NCBI RefSeq assembly: GCF_041549525.1
Contig: NZ_CP157456.1
Location: 3,410,001-3,474,000 of the forward strand
Direction of reading: 5' to 3'
DNA length: 64,000 nt
DNA from: Paenarthrobacter aurescens
GTDB lineage: Bacteria; Actinomycetota; Actinomycetes; Actinomycetales; Micrococcaceae
Shown here: positions 1 through 10,268 of the stretch, one piece after another
How positions within the stretch are numbered: position 1 is the first letter of the stretch
How the letters are laid out: each line of letters starts with the position of its first letter
Notes under the pieces: model-generated
What the model saw: only the letters and a program-made list of their open reading frames with translations
The model's database searches: none
What the model was told of the DNA's origin: nothing
Position numbers and translations under genes: made by a program

Positions 1-756
1 GGCGGCGCCCTTCAGATCCCGCGCAACATCCGGGCAGCAGTCCACGCTGATCCGGGCCACAAATTAATCGTCGCCGATGCCTCACAACTGGAGCCCCGGG
101 TCCTCGTGGCGCTTGCCCAAGACACAAAAATGGCGGAGGCTGCCCGGGACAAGGACCTTTACGCAGGCATCGCCGCCCAAGGCTTTGGCGGTGATCGGGC
201 CAAGGCGAAGATTGCCCTGCTGGGTGCCATTTACGGCGCCACCACGGGCGAGTCGGGCAGGCTCATGCCGCAGCTGACGCGAACCTACCCGCGCGCCGTC
301 GGATTCGTAGAACAAGCAGCCCGCGAAGGCGAGGCGGGCCGAACGGTCACCACACGGTTGGGCAGGAGCAGCCCGCCACCGTCGGCCGGTTGGTTGCGGA
401 GCCAGCAATCCACCACGGCCGAGGAACAGCGCCGAGCCGACAACCTGGCGCGGTCCCGGGGCAGGTTCACCCGCAACTTTGTGGTGCAGGGCTCGGCCGC
501 TGAGTGGGCGGCTTGCTGGTTGGCGGAATTACGACGCCGGCTGCGAACCTTGCGCGCCGAGGGCTCACCCAGCGGCGAACTTGTGTTCTTTCTCCACGAT
601 GAAGTGATGATCCATGCTCCCGAGAATGCCGTGGACGCTTGTATCCGCGCCATCGAAGAAGCGGCGGCATCAGCAAAGGAACTCATGTTCGGGCGGATCC
701 CTGTTGAATTTCCCGTGAGCCTGGCTGTGGTGGATTCCTATGACAAAGCGAAGTAG
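1..756 (+). CDS. DNA polymerase I-family protein, C-terminal part
   Basis: The open frame runs in from the left edge, so only the last 251 codons are visible. It carries the three family A polymerase palm/finger motifs in order: DASQLEPRV (motif A, first catalytic Asp, bases 76-102), a motif B region with RAKAKIALLGAIYG (about 196-237), and HDE (motif C, 595-603). These bind the template-primer and the two catalytic metal ions. In Micrococcaceae a short second PolA-like protein annotated as bifunctional 3'-5' exonuclease/DNA polymerase is common. The weak motif A (QLEPR rather than the usual QIELR) fits that paralogue better than the main repair polymerase, which is inference since the N-terminus is missing. 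Confidence 0.85.
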   Translation, partial: GGALQIPRNIRAAVHADPGHKLIVADASQLEPRVLVALAQDTKMAEAARDKDLYAGIAAQGFGGDRAKAKIALLGAIYGATTGESGRLMPQLTRTYPRAVGFVEQAAREGEAGRTVTTRLGRSSPPPSAGWLRSQQSTTAEEQRRADNLARSRGRFTRNFVVQGSAAEWAACWLAELRRRLRTLRAEGSPSGELVFFLHDEVMIHAPENAVDACIRAIEEAAASAKELMFGRIPVEFPVSLAVVDSYDKAK

Positions 757-942
757 CCGGACCATAACGTGAAGCCACGGCACTATCCAGTCATATCTCG
801 CCATATGAGCCTCAGTGACCGCACAGCACCGGGTACTGCCAAGTAACTTTAGTTCCTGCCCCGTTGTGGATAGCTTCACTATGTGGATGGTTATTCTGGT
901 CCACCGCAGAATCACATCAGCATCACAAGGGGGAAGCATTCG

Positions 943-1143
943 ATGGCTGGCAGGTTTGAAATTCTCAGGGACAACAACGACGGTTACAAGTTCCGGCTCA
1001 CTGCGGCCGACGGAACGGTGGTTGCAGAGTCACCCACGTTTAAGCACCTGGAGGGTGTGGTGGCGGGCATCAACGCCGTGCGGGAAAACGCGGCAACCGG
1101 CCTGATAGTGGACCGCTCGGCCACGGCCCGCAAGGCAGCCTGA
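943..1143 (+). CDS. UPF0339 (DUF1508/YegP-like) small protein
   Basis: A 66-residue protein with one UPF0339 repeat: an N-terminal GRFEI strand, a YKFRLTAADGTVVA strand pair and the GINAVRENA signature. The start at 943 follows a purine-rich AAGGGGGAAG stretch at good spacing; a longer frame from 883 lacks a ribosome site. The family folds as a small beta-sheet domain of unknown function, often linked to stress in Proteobacteria. A second, clearly paralogous copy lies at 50104-50295 on the other strand. Flanked by unrelated genes, so it is probably monocistronic. Confidence 0.8.
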   Translation: MAGRFEILRDNNDGYKFRLTAADGTVVAESPTFKHLEGVVAGINAVRENAATGLIVDRSATARKAA

Positions 1144-1167
1144 AAAGGGCCGCCTGAACACGGCCGC

Positions 1168-1845
1168 CTAGAGGTCAATATCCCGCAGTTTGGCCTTGTC
1201 CCACGGAACGGTCCAGCCGAGTTCGTCGAAAAGTCCGCTGAGGACCATGCCCGTGAAGCCCCATACCAGCACGCCGTTGATGGTGAAACCAGGGCTGGTG
1301 TAGGTGCGGCCGAACCGCGTGATGGTGGCGGTGACCCGATTGACGGGATCCAGGAGGTCGCGGACCGGCACCCTGAAGACCTGTGCGGATTCGGCGTAGT
1401 CCACCACGCGAACGGGCGATGGCGCATCCCACCATGCCAGCACCGGCGTTACCCGGAAGTTGCTCCGGATGAGGCCGAGTTCCGGTATGACCCCCAGAAC
1501 CCGGACGCCACTGGCATCCAGCCCGGTTTCTTCCACGGCTTCCCTAAGCGCCGCAGCCACCACGGACTCATCTTCAGGATCCACGCTGCCGCCAGGGAAC
1601 GCCACTTGCCCCGGGTGGTCGTCGAGGGTGTGTGCCCGTTCCAGCAAGAGAACATCAAGATCGGCCGGCGCTATGGGACGGCCTGACTCGGCAGGGACAT
1701 TGTCCAGCACACCGAAAAGCATCAGGACTGCCGCTGCACGGTTGGTCTCGGGGGTCACGGGGAGCTTGTCCCAGAGTGCCGAGTGCTGTTGTTGGCCTTC
1801 TTCAAAGCGGGTGACCAGTGCGGACAGTTCCTCAAGCGCGGTCAC
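1168..1845 (-). CDS. Nudix hydrolase, NudL/CoA pyrophosphatase-like
   Basis: A 225-residue protein. The Nudix box is seen as [20 protein letters not shown] followed by EETGL around residues 85-110, with the REXXEE core that binds the metal ion. The spacing between GG and the RE element and the FPGG lead-in match the CoA diphosphatase subgroup (NudL/NUDT7-8), which cleaves CoA to 4'-phosphopantetheine and 3',5'-ADP; the exact substrate is inference. Its start overlaps the endonuclease III stop by four bases (ATGA), so the two genes are translationally coupled, a common arrangement in Actinobacteria. Confidence 0.85.
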   Translation of the reverse strand: MTALEELSALVTRFEEGQQQHSALWDKLPVTPETNRAAAVLMLFGVLDNVPAESGRPIAPADLDVLLLERAHTLDDHPGQVAFPGGSVDPEDESVVAAALREAVEETGLDASGVRVLGVIPELGLIRSNFRVTPVLAWWDAPSPVRVVDYAESAQVFRVPVRDLLDPVNRVTATITRFGRTYTSPGFTINGVLVWGFTGMVLSGLFDELGWTVPWDKAKLRDIDL

Positions 1846-2636
1846 CCGGGCCTCCTTTGCGATTCCATGCGGATCTCAGCAGCCCTGTGCGTCTCGGCCA
1901 GGAGTTTCTCAAGCAACGCTTCATTGCCCGGGGCGAGCTCATACTTCAGCAGCTTGGCGGCCTTGACGGGATCTGTTTCGCCCTCGCCATAACTCGGGCA
2001 AAGGCTCGCCACCGGGCAAGCACCGCAGGCGGGCTTCCTGGAATGGCAAACCCTGCGCCCGTGGAACACCACGCGGTGCGAGAGCATGGTCCAGTCACGC
2101 GGCTCAAACAATTCGGCGACGTCGAACTCGATCTTCACGGGATCATCCGAGGCCGTCCAGCCAAAACGGCGGGCCAGCCTGCCGAAGTGTGTGTCTACCG
2201 TGATCCCGGGAACACCGAAGGCATTGCCCAGAACCACGTTGGCGGTTTTGCGCCCGACCCCCGGGAGCGTCACCAAGTCTTCCAGACGTCCCGGGACCAC
2301 GCCATCGTACTCGTCCACAAGCCTGGTACTGAGCGCCAAAACGTTCCGCGCTTTGGCCCGGAAGAAGCCCGTGGGCTGAAGTATGGTCTCCAGCTCAACG
2401 GGATCCGCCTCAGCCATGGCGCGGGCGTCCGGGTACCGGGCAAACAGGATCTTGGTGACCTGGTTGACCAGCACATCAGTGGTTTGGGCCGAGAGGACCG
2501 TGGCCACCACCAGCTCAAAGGGGTTGCTGAAGTCCAGTTCCGCGTGCGCGTAAGGATACTTCTCAGCAAGGACCCTGTTGATCTTGCGTGCCCGGCGTTT
2601 GAGCGCCAGCAGCGAACCAGCTTCAGCGATGGCCAC
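1842..2636 (-). CDS. nth: Endonuclease III (DNA glycosylase/AP lyase)
   Basis: A 264-residue base-excision repair enzyme that removes oxidised pyrimidines and nicks the abasic site. The helix-hairpin-helix [13 protein letters not shown], including the catalytic Lys, is followed by [11 protein letters not shown] with the catalytic Asp. The C-terminal [4Fe-4S] cluster ligands are visible as [17 protein letters not shown] (C-X6-C-X2-C-X5-C). Length is typical of actinobacterial Nth, which has a short C-terminal extension. Forms an operon with the downstream Nudix gene (4-bp overlap); the preceding membrane protein gene ends 10 bases upstream and may be part of the same unit. Confidence 0.95.
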   Translation of the reverse strand: MAIAEAGSLLALKRRARKINRVLAEKYPYAHAELDFSNPFELVVATVLSAQTTDVLVNQVTKILFARYPDARAMAEADPVELETILQPTGFFRAKARNVLALSTRLVDEYDGVVPGRLEDLVTLPGVGRKTANVVLGNAFGVPGITVDTHFGRLARRFGWTASDDPVKIEFDVAELFEPRDWTMLSHRVVFHGRRVCHSRKPACGACPVASLCPSYGEGETDPVKAAKLLKYELAPGNEALLEKLLAETHRAAEIRMESQRRPG

Positions 2637-2646
2637 GGAGTCCTGC

Positions 2647-4044
2647 TTAGCCGCGTTCGATGTTGCTCAGTTCCCGGAGAACGCCAACTTTGCCGTCGGT
2701 GTCCTGAACCAGGAACTCGTGGCCGCGGTCCTCCAGCGCCAGAACCCATCCACCGGGTTCGATGGTGAAGGCGGGGGCACCTGTGCGTTCGTCGTACGCA
2801 GTCCGCGGCTGGGCGACGGCGAACCAGAACGCCTCATACTGTGGTGAATCGGATTCTTCCGGACGGCTGGCCGGGTCCACGGTGGCGCCAATGGTGTCGC
2901 TCACCCTGCGGGTGTCGCCGGAGACTATGGGAGTTGCCATAGTGGCAGCCCACGGCTGCTGCGCCGCTGCTTGGCCGGCCTGTTGCGCAGCGTGCTGTGT
3001 GGTGGCAGGCTGCGCCGCATGCTGGGTGGTGGCAGGCTCTCCCAGGGAACCCTGAGCCGGGACGTGGGCGTCTTTAGCGCCGGACGTACCAACAGGTTCC
3101 GTCCTCTCCTGCGATGAGGACGCCGGAGAGGCTCCGGGTGCTTCCGCAGGCTTGGCATCAGCAGAGTGCACGACGGCGGACGCTTCGGTTGCCGGCGACG
3201 GCGTGGTTCCGTAGCTGGCCGGCGGAGCGAAGGGGCTTGCGCCCGTGGAGGCTGCTGCCGCGGCGGTACCCGAAACGTGTGACGCAGGGGCTTGGTATCC
3301 CGTTGCAGAAGCCTGGAATCCGGGAGTTGAAGCTGTGGCGTCGCTTGATTTCGCCGCCTTGGGGGCCTTCGGCGCTTTTGGAGCAGCCGGCTTGCGGCTG
3401 GGAACAGCTGCCTCGCGGGCAACAACGTGCGCCGGCTTTTCAGCGCGGCCCTTGAAATCAGCGGAGAGCCACGGAAGATGTGGGGCCAGAACCGTGGCGG
3501 CAAGCAGGCCTACAGAACCAACCAAACCCAGCAACACGCCGCCATTGAAAGAGTTGGCGATGGTCAGGAAGAACAACGGGAAGGCAAAAGAGGCAGCCAC
3601 TGACGCGAACTGGTCAACGGACAGGGAACCAATGCGGACAATGGTCCCGGGCTGCAGCCTGCGGGCTACGAAGAGTGCCACCACCACCAGGGGCAGGAGG
3701 ATTCCCAGCAGCAGGAAGAACAGGTTGCCCAGGTTCCAGAGGTTGTAGCGTTCCCCGAACATGGGCAGGAGCGAAGCTACGAACATCAGGAGCGTGGACC
3801 CAAAAACAGTGAGGTCCCGGATGGTGAACGGGCCGGCGACGGCGTCGTACGTGGCAGCGTCACTTTCAGCAGCGTCGTTCCGGGCAGCATCGCCAGACGT
3901 TACAGAGCCCTTCTTAAGAGGAGCTTCGGACGTACCCTTCGCAGGATTCCCGGCAGCGTTCCCACCTTCAGCGGTGGCCGTTCCAGCCGCGGTGTCCGGT
4001 CCGTTCGCTTGTGAGTCGTGCGGGCCTGGGCTCAGCTGGTTCAT
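2647..4044 (-). CDS. Ala-rich four-helix membrane protein of unknown function
   Basis: A 465-residue protein not assigned to a named family. Residues 1-70 are Ala/Gly/Asp-rich and disordered, then four hydrophobic segments follow between about 75 and 190 ([67 protein letters not shown]). A long low-complexity linker with [12 protein letters not shown] and a tandem ATTQHAAQ repeat (27-bp DNA repeat near 2976-3045) leads to a folded C-terminal stretch of about 60 residues ([13 protein letters not shown] to ELSNIERG) with a beta-rich look. Similar proteins are conserved in Micrococcaceae upstream of nth. The C-terminal domain is probably the functional cytoplasmic part, which is inference. Confidence 0.7.
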   Translation of the reverse strand: MNQLSPGPHDSQANGPDTAAGTATAEGGNAAGNPAKGTSEAPLKKGSVTSGDAARNDAAESDAATYDAVAGPFTIRDLTVFGSTLLMFVASLLPMFGERYNLWNLGNLFFLLLGILLPLVVVALFVARRLQPGTIVRIGSLSVDQFASVAASFAFPLFFLTIANSFNGGVLLGLVGSVGLLAATVLAPHLPWLSADFKGRAEKPAHVVAREAAVPSRKPAAPKAPKAPKAAKSSDATASTPGFQASATGYQAPASHVSGTAAAAASTGASPFAPPASYGTTPSPATEASAVVHSADAKPAEAPGASPASSSQERTEPVGTSGAKDAHVPAQGSLGEPATTQHAAQPATTQHAAQQAGQAAAQQPWAATMATPIVSGDTRRVSDTIGATVDPASRPEESDSPQYEAFWFAVAQPRTAYDERTGAPAFTIEPGGWVLALEDRGHEFLVQDTDGKVGVLRELSNIERG

Positions 4045-4515
4045 CTATTTCTCCTTCGTACGGCGGCGTCTTGGACAGTCCGGCCCGGCGACCTCTGCGG
4101 GATTCCGCAGAGAACCGGACACGCCAGAAGTGCGTCCCAAGACTTCTTCAGCCTATGTCACCCCACTGACAGGGTTCTAGCTGAAAACGGCCATCCCGCT
4201 TCGCCCACAGCAAACTCCAAGGTTCCTTACAGATCCCTGCCCGCAAATGCCCCGCGGGCAGCAACAGTCCGGGGCCGCCGTCGTGCGTCATGTAAACGGT
4301 TCCTCACCGCTGCTGCAACCATTCGTCGCTAAATCTGCGCCGCTCACGGCCGCATTTGTGACGACGCACACGTAGTACATCGCTAAGCGATAGTGTTGAT
4401 GCCGGACAGCACTTTGCGGACCCTTGGAGGGACGCGCCCGACGCCGACGACGGCCCGGGCGGGAATCCCACGCAAGGATCCGCGCAGCAAAGATCGATGA
4501 ATGATGAGGTTCACC
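4045..4515. other. Intergenic region before acs
   Basis: About 470 bases without a convincing gene. It holds the divergent promoters of the membrane protein and acs. Near the acs side there is a CRP/GlxR-like half-matched site TGTGACGACGCACACG (4357-4372) and a small palindrome ATCGCTAAGCGAT (4379-4391). Acs genes in related Corynebacterineae are under GlxR/RamB control, so a cAMP-type or acetate regulator is plausible; neither site is strong enough to name the protein. Confidence 0.4.
4379..4391 (+). promoter_or_regulatory. Small palindrome upstream of acs
   Basis: ATCGC-TAA-GCGAT is a perfect 5-3-5 palindrome about 125 bases upstream of the acs start. It lies just downstream of the CRP-like TGTGA sequence. 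It could be an operator; chance occurrence is possible at this size. Confidence 0.3.
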
Positions 4516-6561
4516 ATGTCCCAGGACACCACCGGATCCACGGCCACCGCTGCAGCGTCAACTGCTCAGAACGGTCCGGCCGCACATGTGGAGGCACTTG
4601 AAAACCTCCTCCACGAGAACCGCAGGTTCGCGCCATCGGCGGAGTTCGCCGCCAACGCTGTGACAAGCGCGGATGCCTACAGCGAGGCAGAAAAGGACCG
4701 TCCCGCGTTCTGGGCCAAGCAGGCGCGCGAGTTGCTGAGCTGGGACAAGGACTTCACCGAGGCCTTGGATTGGTCCAACCCGCCGTTCGCCAAATGGTTC
4801 GTGGGCGGTGAGATCAACGCGGCCTACAACGCCTTGGACCGCCACGTGGAGAACGGCTTGGGCGATCGCGTTGCCATCTACTTTGAGGGCGAGCCCGGAG
4901 ACTCCCGCAGCTACACGTACGCGCAGCTGACCGAAGAGGTCAAGAAGGCCGCCAACGCTTTCGAATCCCTCGGCGTGGCCAAGGGCGACCGCGTGGCCGT
5001 TTACCTGCCCATGATCCCCGAGGCCGTCATCACCTTGCTGGCCTGCGCCAGGATCGGCGCCGTGCACTCTGTAGTGTTCGGCGGTTTCTCCGCTGATGCC
5101 CTGCGCTCCCGGATTGAGGACGCCGAGGCCAAGCTCGTGGTCACCGCCGATGGCACCTACCGCCGCGGCAAGCCCAGCGCCTTGAAGCCTGCCGTGGACG
5201 AAGCCCTGTCCAAAGAAGGTCATACAGTACAGAACGTGGTGGTGGTCAAGCGCAACGGCGAGGACGTCAACTGGGTTGAAGGCCGCGACCTTTGGTGGAG
5301 CGACACTGTAGACAGGGCAGATACAGAGCACACCGCCGTCGGACACGACTCCGAGCACCCGCTGTTCATCCTCTACACCTCCGGCACCACCGGTAAGCCC
5401 AAGGGCATCCTGCACACCACAGGCGGCTACCTCACCCAGGGCGCGTACACGCACAAGTCCGTGTTCGATCTCCACCCGGAAACGGACGTGTACTGGTGCA
5501 CCGCCGACGTCGGATGGGTCACCGGCCACTCGTACGTCACCTACGCGCCGCTCGTCAACGGCGCCACCCAGGTCATGTACGAAGGCACCCCGGATTCCCC
5601 GCACCAGGGCCGTTGGTGGGAGATCGTGGAGAAGTACAAGGTCTCCATCCTGTACACCGCCCCTACTGCCATCCGGACGTTCATGAAGTGGGGCCGGGAC
5701 ATCCCGGACAAGTACGATCTCTCCTCCATCAGGGTGCTGGGCTCGGTGGGCGAATCCATCAACCCCGAGGCGTGGATGTGGTACCGCGACGTCATCGGTG
5801 CCAACGCCGGCAAGAACGGTGAAAAGAAGGAACACCCGGCCCCGATCGTGGACACCTGGTGGCAGACCGAAACCGGTGCGCAGATGATCGCCCCGCTGCC
5901 CGGTGTCACGGCTACCAAGCCCGGCTCGGCGCAGGTTCCGCTTCCCGGCATCGCCGTGGACGTAGTGGATGAGAACGGCCAGTCCGTGGCCAACGGCGAA
6001 GGCGGCTACCTGGTGGTCCGTGAACCGTGGCCGTCCATGCTGCGTGGCATCTGGGGTGACCCGGAACGCTTCAAGGACACCTATTGGTCCCGTTTCGAAG
6101 CCATGTACTTCGCCGGAGACGGGGCCAAGAAGGACGAGGACGGCGATGTCTGGCTCCTGGGCCGTGTGGACGACGTCATGAACGTTTCCGGACACCGCCT
6201 CTCCACCACGGAGATCGAGTCCGCACTGGTCAGCCACCCGTCAGTCGCTGAAGCGGCCGTTGTGGGTGCCGCTGACGAGACCACCGGACAGGCCGTCGTC
6301 GCGTTCGTCATCCTCCGCGGTGACGCCGTCAACAACGGTGACGAGACAGTCCTGGAACTGCGCAACCACGTGGGCAAGGAAATTGGTCCCATTGCCAAGC
6401 CCAAGCAGCTGCTGATCGTTCCGGAACTGCCCAAGACGCGCTCCGGAAAAATTGTCCGACGCCTGCTCAAGGACATCGCAGAAGGCCGCGATACCGGCGA
6501 CGCCACCACACTGGCAGACCCCGGCATCATGCAACAGATTGCGGAATCGCTCCGCAAGTAG
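4516..6561 (+). CDS. acs: Acetyl-CoA synthetase
   Basis: A 681-residue AMP-forming acetate:CoA ligase that makes acetyl-CoA through acetyl-adenylate. The P-loop A3 motif [12 protein letters not shown] is near residue 286, the WWQTETG motif near 455, and the A10 motif [11 protein letters not shown] near 640 holds the lysine that Pat-type acetyltransferases modify. The start at 4516 is chosen because GAGG at 4506-4509 sits six bases upstream, whereas the in-frame ATGs at 4501/4504 lack a ribosome site. The unusually long N-terminus (Ala/Thr-rich, about 15 residues) precedes the conserved LLHENRRF region. Monocistronic, followed by a hairpin at 6583-6620. Confidence 0.95.
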   Translation: MSQDTTGSTATAAASTAQNGPAAHVEALENLLHENRRFAPSAEFAANAVTSADAYSEAEKDRPAFWAKQARELLSWDKDFTEALDWSNPPFAKWFVGGEINAAYNALDRHVENGLGDRVAIYFEGEPGDSRSYTYAQLTEEVKKAANAFESLGVAKGDRVAVYLPMIPEAVITLLACARIGAVHSVVFGGFSADALRSRIEDAEAKLVVTADGTYRRGKPSALKPAVDEALSKEGHTVQNVVVVKRNGEDVNWVEGRDLWWSDTVDRADTEHTAVGHDSEHPLFILYTSGTTGKPKGILHTTGGYLTQGAYTHKSVFDLHPETDVYWCTADVGWVTGHSYVTYAPLVNGATQVMYEGTPDSPHQGRWWEIVEKYKVSILYTAPTAIRTFMKWGRDIPDKYDLSSIRVLGSVGESINPEAWMWYRDVIGANAGKNGEKKEHPAPIVDTWWQTETGAQMIAPLPGVTATKPGSAQVPLPGIAVDVVDENGQSVANGEGGYLVVREPWPSMLRGIWGDPERFKDTYWSRFEAMYFAGDGAKKDEDGDVWLLGRVDDVMNVSGHRLSTTEIESALVSHPSVAEAAVVGAADETTGQAVVAFVILRGDAVNNGDETVLELRNHVGKEIGPIAKPKQLLIVPELPKTRSGKIVRRLLKDIAEGRDTGDATTLADPGIMQQIAESLRK

Positions 6562-6582
6562 CGTCCCGCACAGTGGAATAAC

Positions 6583-6620
6583 GACGGCGTCGCTCACCTT
6601 CGCAGGCGAGCGGCGCCGTC
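6583..6620 (+). terminator. Hairpin after acs
   Basis: GACGGCGTCGCTC (6583-6595) can pair with GAGCGGCGCCGTC (6608-6620) with one mismatch and a 12-base loop. There is no U-tract, so this is a terminator-like stem rather than a canonical intrinsic terminator. It lies 22 bases after the acs stop. Confidence 0.5.
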
Positions 6621-6710
6621 GCGCATGGCCTGCCGTGCTGCCGGTGCCCTGCGCCCTAGACTGGAGCCAGACTCAGCCCCATGTTTGACGAGGTTCCCAG
6701 AAAGGCACTG

Positions 6711-7499
6711 ATGCTTCAGGCAGCACGCCACTCCGCCATCATTGACGCCGTCCAACGCGAACGCGTGGTGCGTGTCTCGGACCTCGCCCAACTCCTGGGC
6801 GTCTCCCCCATGACTGTGCGCCGTGACATCGAAGCACTCGAAGAAGCCGGCCGCGTTGAACGCATCCACGGCGGAGCGAAACTTCCCGGTGACGCCAGCA
6901 CCCACGAGCCCGGATTCGAACTGAAATCCACGCAACTGCCTGCCGAAAAGCACGCCATAGCGGTGGAAGCAGCAGCCCTGGTCCAGGAAGGCATGGCTAT
7001 TGGCCTGGGCGCCGGCACCACCACCTGGGCCTTGGCCAAGGAACTCGTCAACGGACCCCGCATCACCGTGGTCACCAACTCGGTACGCATCGCCGACCTC
7101 TTCCACCACGGCTCCTCATCAGGGCCCGCACGCTTCGGCTCCACCGTGATCCTGATCGGTGGAGAGCGGACCCCCTCTGATGCACTGGTGGGCCCCATAG
7201 CCACCTCATCGCTGAAGCAACTCCATTTGGACGTCCTGTTCCTGGGCGTCCACGGCATGGATGCGCACGCCGGATTCACCACGCCCAACCTGTTGGAGGC
7301 CGAAACCAACCGCGCTTTCATGACCTCCGCACGGAGCACAGTGATCCTGGCAGATCACAGCAAGTGGGGTGTGGTGGGCATAGCCTCGATCGCACGGTTG
7401 GAAGAAGCCGACGAGCTGATCACGGACTCGCTGCTAGGCGAGGACGCACGGCGCGTGCTGGCCGAGAACGTGGCAAAACTGCGGATCGCCGAAGCGTAG
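6711..7499 (+). CDS. DeoR/GlpR-family transcriptional regulator
   Basis: A 262-residue regulator of sugar or sugar-phosphate metabolism. The N-terminal DeoR winged helix is seen in RHSAIIDAVQRERVVRVSDL and LLGVSPMTVRRDIEALE, followed by the RIHGGAKLP signature. The C-terminal DeoRC sensor domain, related to ribose-5-phosphate isomerase, has IGLGAGTTTWALAKEL and VTNSVRIADL. The start at 6711 is preferred over 6681 because AGAAAGG sits five bases upstream. It ends three bases from the convergent glycerate kinase stop. The target is not evident from neighbours. Confidence 0.85.
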   Translation: MLQAARHSAIIDAVQRERVVRVSDLAQLLGVSPMTVRRDIEALEEAGRVERIHGGAKLPGDASTHEPGFELKSTQLPAEKHAIAVEAAALVQEGMAIGLGAGTTTWALAKELVNGPRITVVTNSVRIADLFHHGSSSGPARFGSTVILIGGERTPSDALVGPIATSSLKQLHLDVLFLGVHGMDAHAGFTTPNLLEAETNRAFMTSARSTVILADHSKWGVVGIASIARLEEADELITDSLLGEDARRVLAENVAKLRIAEA

Positions 7500-7502
7500 G
7501 AA

Positions 7503-8708
7503 CTACGCTGCAGCCCCCACCCTGGACGAAATAGCCGATCCCAGCAGCAGAACCCTGAACGTACGCTCAGTGGCCTCCTGAAGGAGCATGGCACCCTCTG
7601 CTACAGCCCGGTTCAAGTCCATGGGAATGGGAATGATCCCGGCAATGGCATCGATTCCCGCAGCATGAACGTCAGCTGCGTCCTTGCCGATGGAACCGGC
7701 GAAGGCCAGCACCGGCACGCCGGCACGCTGTGCTCGCCTTGCTACCTCCGCCGGAACCTTGCCGCGGGGTGTTTGGAAATCTATGGCGCCCTCAGCCGTG
7801 ACCACAAGATCCGCCTTGGCAATATGGGCATCGAGGTCTATCCCGGCCAGTCCGGAGTCCAGCAAGAGCTCGAACCGTGGCACCAGCCGCGCACCCACGG
7901 CTGCAAGACCAGCGCCAAGTCCACCGGATGCACCGGTTCCCTGCCCGTTCCTCAAGAACTCCTCCGGCATGCCAGTGGCCTCAGCCAGCAAACCGGCCCA
8001 ACGGTCCAGTCCTTGGGACAACTCCTCCACCTGATCCGGCGTAGCCCCTTTTTGGGGACCGAACACCCGGGCAACTCCCTGCGGACCGCACAGGACATTG
8101 AACGGGTTCAGCGCCAGCTCCAGTTGGCAAGCGGCCAGCCGGGGATCCAGTCCGGAGAAGTCCACACTTCCTGCGTTGCACAGGGCGGCCCCACCTTCGG
8201 GAAGTTCCCTGCCGTGCGCGTCAAGGATCCGCACGCCCAAGGCACGCAAGGCGCCCGCACCGCCGTCGGACGTTCCGGAATCACCGCACCCCACCACGAT
8301 CCTTTCCACGCCCTGATCCAGCGCCGCAAGGATCAACTCGCCCACACCAAAGGTGGTGGTCTTCCCCGGATTGCGCATGGTCCCCGGCACCAGGCGAAGG
8401 CCCGCAGCTGCTGCCATCTCAACTACTGCGGTGGGCCGGTCCACCCTGCCCAGGACGGCAAAGTGCGAATCCACCGGCTCCCCCACCGGCCCGGTAACCC
8501 GGGTACGGATGATCTTCCCCGCCGTAGCGCTGGCGAGCGCAGCGGCAGTGCCCTCGCCGCCATCGGCCATGGGTACTGCGTTGATGCTCACTCCCGGAAT
8601 GACGCGGCGGATGCCGGCAGAGATTGCCGCTGCTACTTCCACGGCATCAAGGCTTTCTTTGAAACCGGAAGGAGCTACCAGAATCCGTTGCGGAATGGAC
8701 ATGACCAT
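7503..8708 (-). CDS. Glycerate kinase (GarK/GlxK family)
   Basis: A 401-residue type-1 glycerate kinase that phosphorylates D-glycerate, feeding glyoxylate, tartronate or glucarate breakdown into glycolysis. Family marks are the N-terminal VAPSGFKESLDAVEVAAAI, PMADGGEGTAAAL, and VVGCGDSGTSDGGAGALRALG. It is the last gene of a leftward operon, 39 bases after the SLC13-type transporter, which suggests that the transporter imports glycerate or a related organic acid. ATG at 8708 lies seven bases after AGG; a second ATG at 8702 is possible. Confidence 0.88.
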   Translation of the reverse strand: MVMSIPQRILVAPSGFKESLDAVEVAAAISAGIRRVIPGVSINAVPMADGGEGTAAALASATAGKIIRTRVTGPVGEPVDSHFAVLGRVDRPTAVVEMAAAAGLRLVPGTMRNPGKTTTFGVGELILAALDQGVERIVVGCGDSGTSDGGAGALRALGVRILDAHGRELPEGGAALCNAGSVDFSGLDPRLAACQLELALNPFNVLCGPQGVARVFGPQKGATPDQVEELSQGLDRWAGLLAEATGMPEEFLRNGQGTGASGGLGAGLAAVGARLVPRFELLLDSGLAGIDLDAHIAKADLVVTAEGAIDFQTPRGKVPAEVARRAQRAGVPVLAFAGSIGKDAADVHAAGIDAIAGIIPIPMDLNRAVAEGAMLLQEATERTFRVLLLGSAISSRVGAAA

Positions 8709-8747
8709 GAGGACACCTGTTTCTTATAGGAATGGCGAAGTTGTGGA

Positions 8748-10268
8748 TTACGGCGAAGTGAAGAGCGGCAGACCAAGGAGCGGCCAGAGGAAAAAGCTGA
8801 ACAGCAGAACCAGCACGGCACTCAACGGTGCCAACCAGGCCGAGAGCCGGAGCAGGTCAGCGGGCTCATAGTTGAGCCGGCCATCCGTTTCAGCGAAGAT
8901 GGCCACTGGTTTGGCCGAGCTGGTAAGGGTGTGGCAGAAGCCCGCTGCTGCTGTGGATGCGAAGGCCACGGCCACGGGGTCCACTCCCATGGGAGCCGCT
9001 GTGGCCACCACCATAGGAATGAGTACCGCCGAGCGGGCCGAACGCGACTGGATCACCAAGTGGGCCGCTGTTGAAGCGAGCACCACCACCACCACAAAGA
9101 CGTATGGCTTTGCCGCCCCGAAGACGGCAACAGGTCCTACCAGGGAAGCCGCTAACCAGCCCGCCGCCCCAGTGGTCACCAAGCTCGAACCCAGGGCCAG
9201 GGTGGCGGCCATGAAAATCAGCATGGACCACGGCACTTTCTTCAGGGCAGCTGCCAACGTGACGGACCCATAGGCGGGCAAGGACACCACCAGCGCGCCC
9301 ATCAACGCCACCAGTGCCGGATCCAGTCCGTGGATGGGTTCGGTGCACCAGAGTGCCACCACGGCCGCCAGCAGCAACAACGAACGTTGCTCATTCAGGT
9401 CCAGCGGCCCGCTGATGCGCTGGGTGTTATCCGCCTGCAACTGGCTAAGCTTCACAGCCAACGGCTCGGCCCGGTCACTGCTGGAGCTAAAGAGCCGCAG
9501 CACCAGCTCAGTGGCCATGAAGGACGATGCCAGGGACAGGGGAAGGCCAAGCAGTAACCAGGATGCGAAGTCGAAGCCCGGGTAACCGGCCGATTGAAGG
9601 ATTTGGCTGGTGATCAGATGTGCGCCTGCACCGAGGAAGGATCCCACTGCGGAAAGAAGTATGACCGTGGGAAACAACACCGCAAGCATCTTCACCAATG
9701 ATGGCCGGTCCTTGAACACCTTCCGCAGCGTCAGGAAGATAGGCAACACCAGGGCCGCGCGTCCGGACGTGGCCGGAATGGCGAAAGCTGTGACCACCAG
9801 CCCGAGGCAGGACAAGTAGGCCAACTGCCTCACCGAACGCGCACCGGAGAGAATGAACGCCGCACCTCTGGCCGCCAGTCCGGTTGAAGCAACGGCACTG
9901 GCAATGACGAACGCCGCCATCAGCAGCCAAATGGAGTCCTCACCCAGCGCCGCAAAGAGACTCTCCGTGGGGAGCGTGCCGCTGATGACAAGCACGACGG
10001 CGGCGCCAAGGGCAACGTAGGTGTCCTCCACGGCGGAGAAAATCCAGAACCAGATGGCGGCCACAAAGACGCAGAGTGTCACGGCCGCATGACCATCCAG
10101 GCCCCAACCATTGACTGAGTTGACCGCCAGGGCCACCATCAAGGCGATTGCCACGAGCAAGGCTATGGCCGCTGAAGGACGGAAGATCCCAAGGACTCTC
10201 CGTGTTCCGTCCTGCTCGGATGGACCTTCCGGGGTCTGAGGCACGGAGCTGTAATAGACCTGACTCAT
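8748..10268 (-). CDS. SLC13/DASS-family anion transporter
   Basis: A 506-residue integral membrane protein with about 11-12 hydrophobic segments. It has the ion transporter-like repeats of the DASS family: an early LGAAVVLVISGTLP and SIWLLMAAFVIASAVASTG, then IPATSGRAALVLPIFL in the first half, and FCHTLTSSAKPVAIFAE near the C-terminus in the second. Homologues import di- and tricarboxylates or sulfate, often with sodium. Its start overlaps the response regulator stop by four bases and a glycerate kinase follows, so an organic acid substrate is likely but not shown. Confidence 0.8.
   Translation of the reverse strand: MSQVYYSSVPQTPEGPSEQDGTRRVLGIFRPSAAIALLVAIALMVALAVNSVNGWGLDGHAAVTLCVFVAAIWFWIFSAVEDTYVALGAAVVLVISGTLPTESLFAALGEDSIWLLMAAFVIASAVASTGLAARGAAFILSGARSVRQLAYLSCLGLVVTAFAIPATSGRAALVLPIFLTLRKVFKDRPSLVKMLAVLFPTVILLSAVGSFLGAGAHLITSQILQSAGYPGFDFASWLLLGLPLSLASSFMATELVLRLFSSSSDRAEPLAVKLSQLQADNTQRISGPLDLNEQRSLLLLAAVVALWCTEPIHGLDPALVALMGALVVSLPAYGSVTLAAALKKVPWSMLIFMAATLALGSSLVTTGAAGWLAASLVGPVAVFGAAKPYVFVVVVVLASTAAHLVIQSRSARSAVLIPMVVATAAPMGVDPVAVAFASTAAAGFCHTLTSSAKPVAIFAETDGRLNYEPADLLRLSAWLAPLSAVLVLLFSFFLWPLLGLPLFTSP

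Noticed and set aside
4357..4372. CRP/GlxR binding site before acs
   Set aside because: Only the left half TGTGA fits well; the right half ACACG is two changes from TCACA, so I mention it only as a possibility.
4558..6237. A 559-codon open frame antisense to acetyl-CoA synthetase
   Set aside because: Translation is His/Val/Gly-rich without any domain, and it mirrors the acs frame exactly; long antisense frames are expected opposite GC-rich coding DNA.
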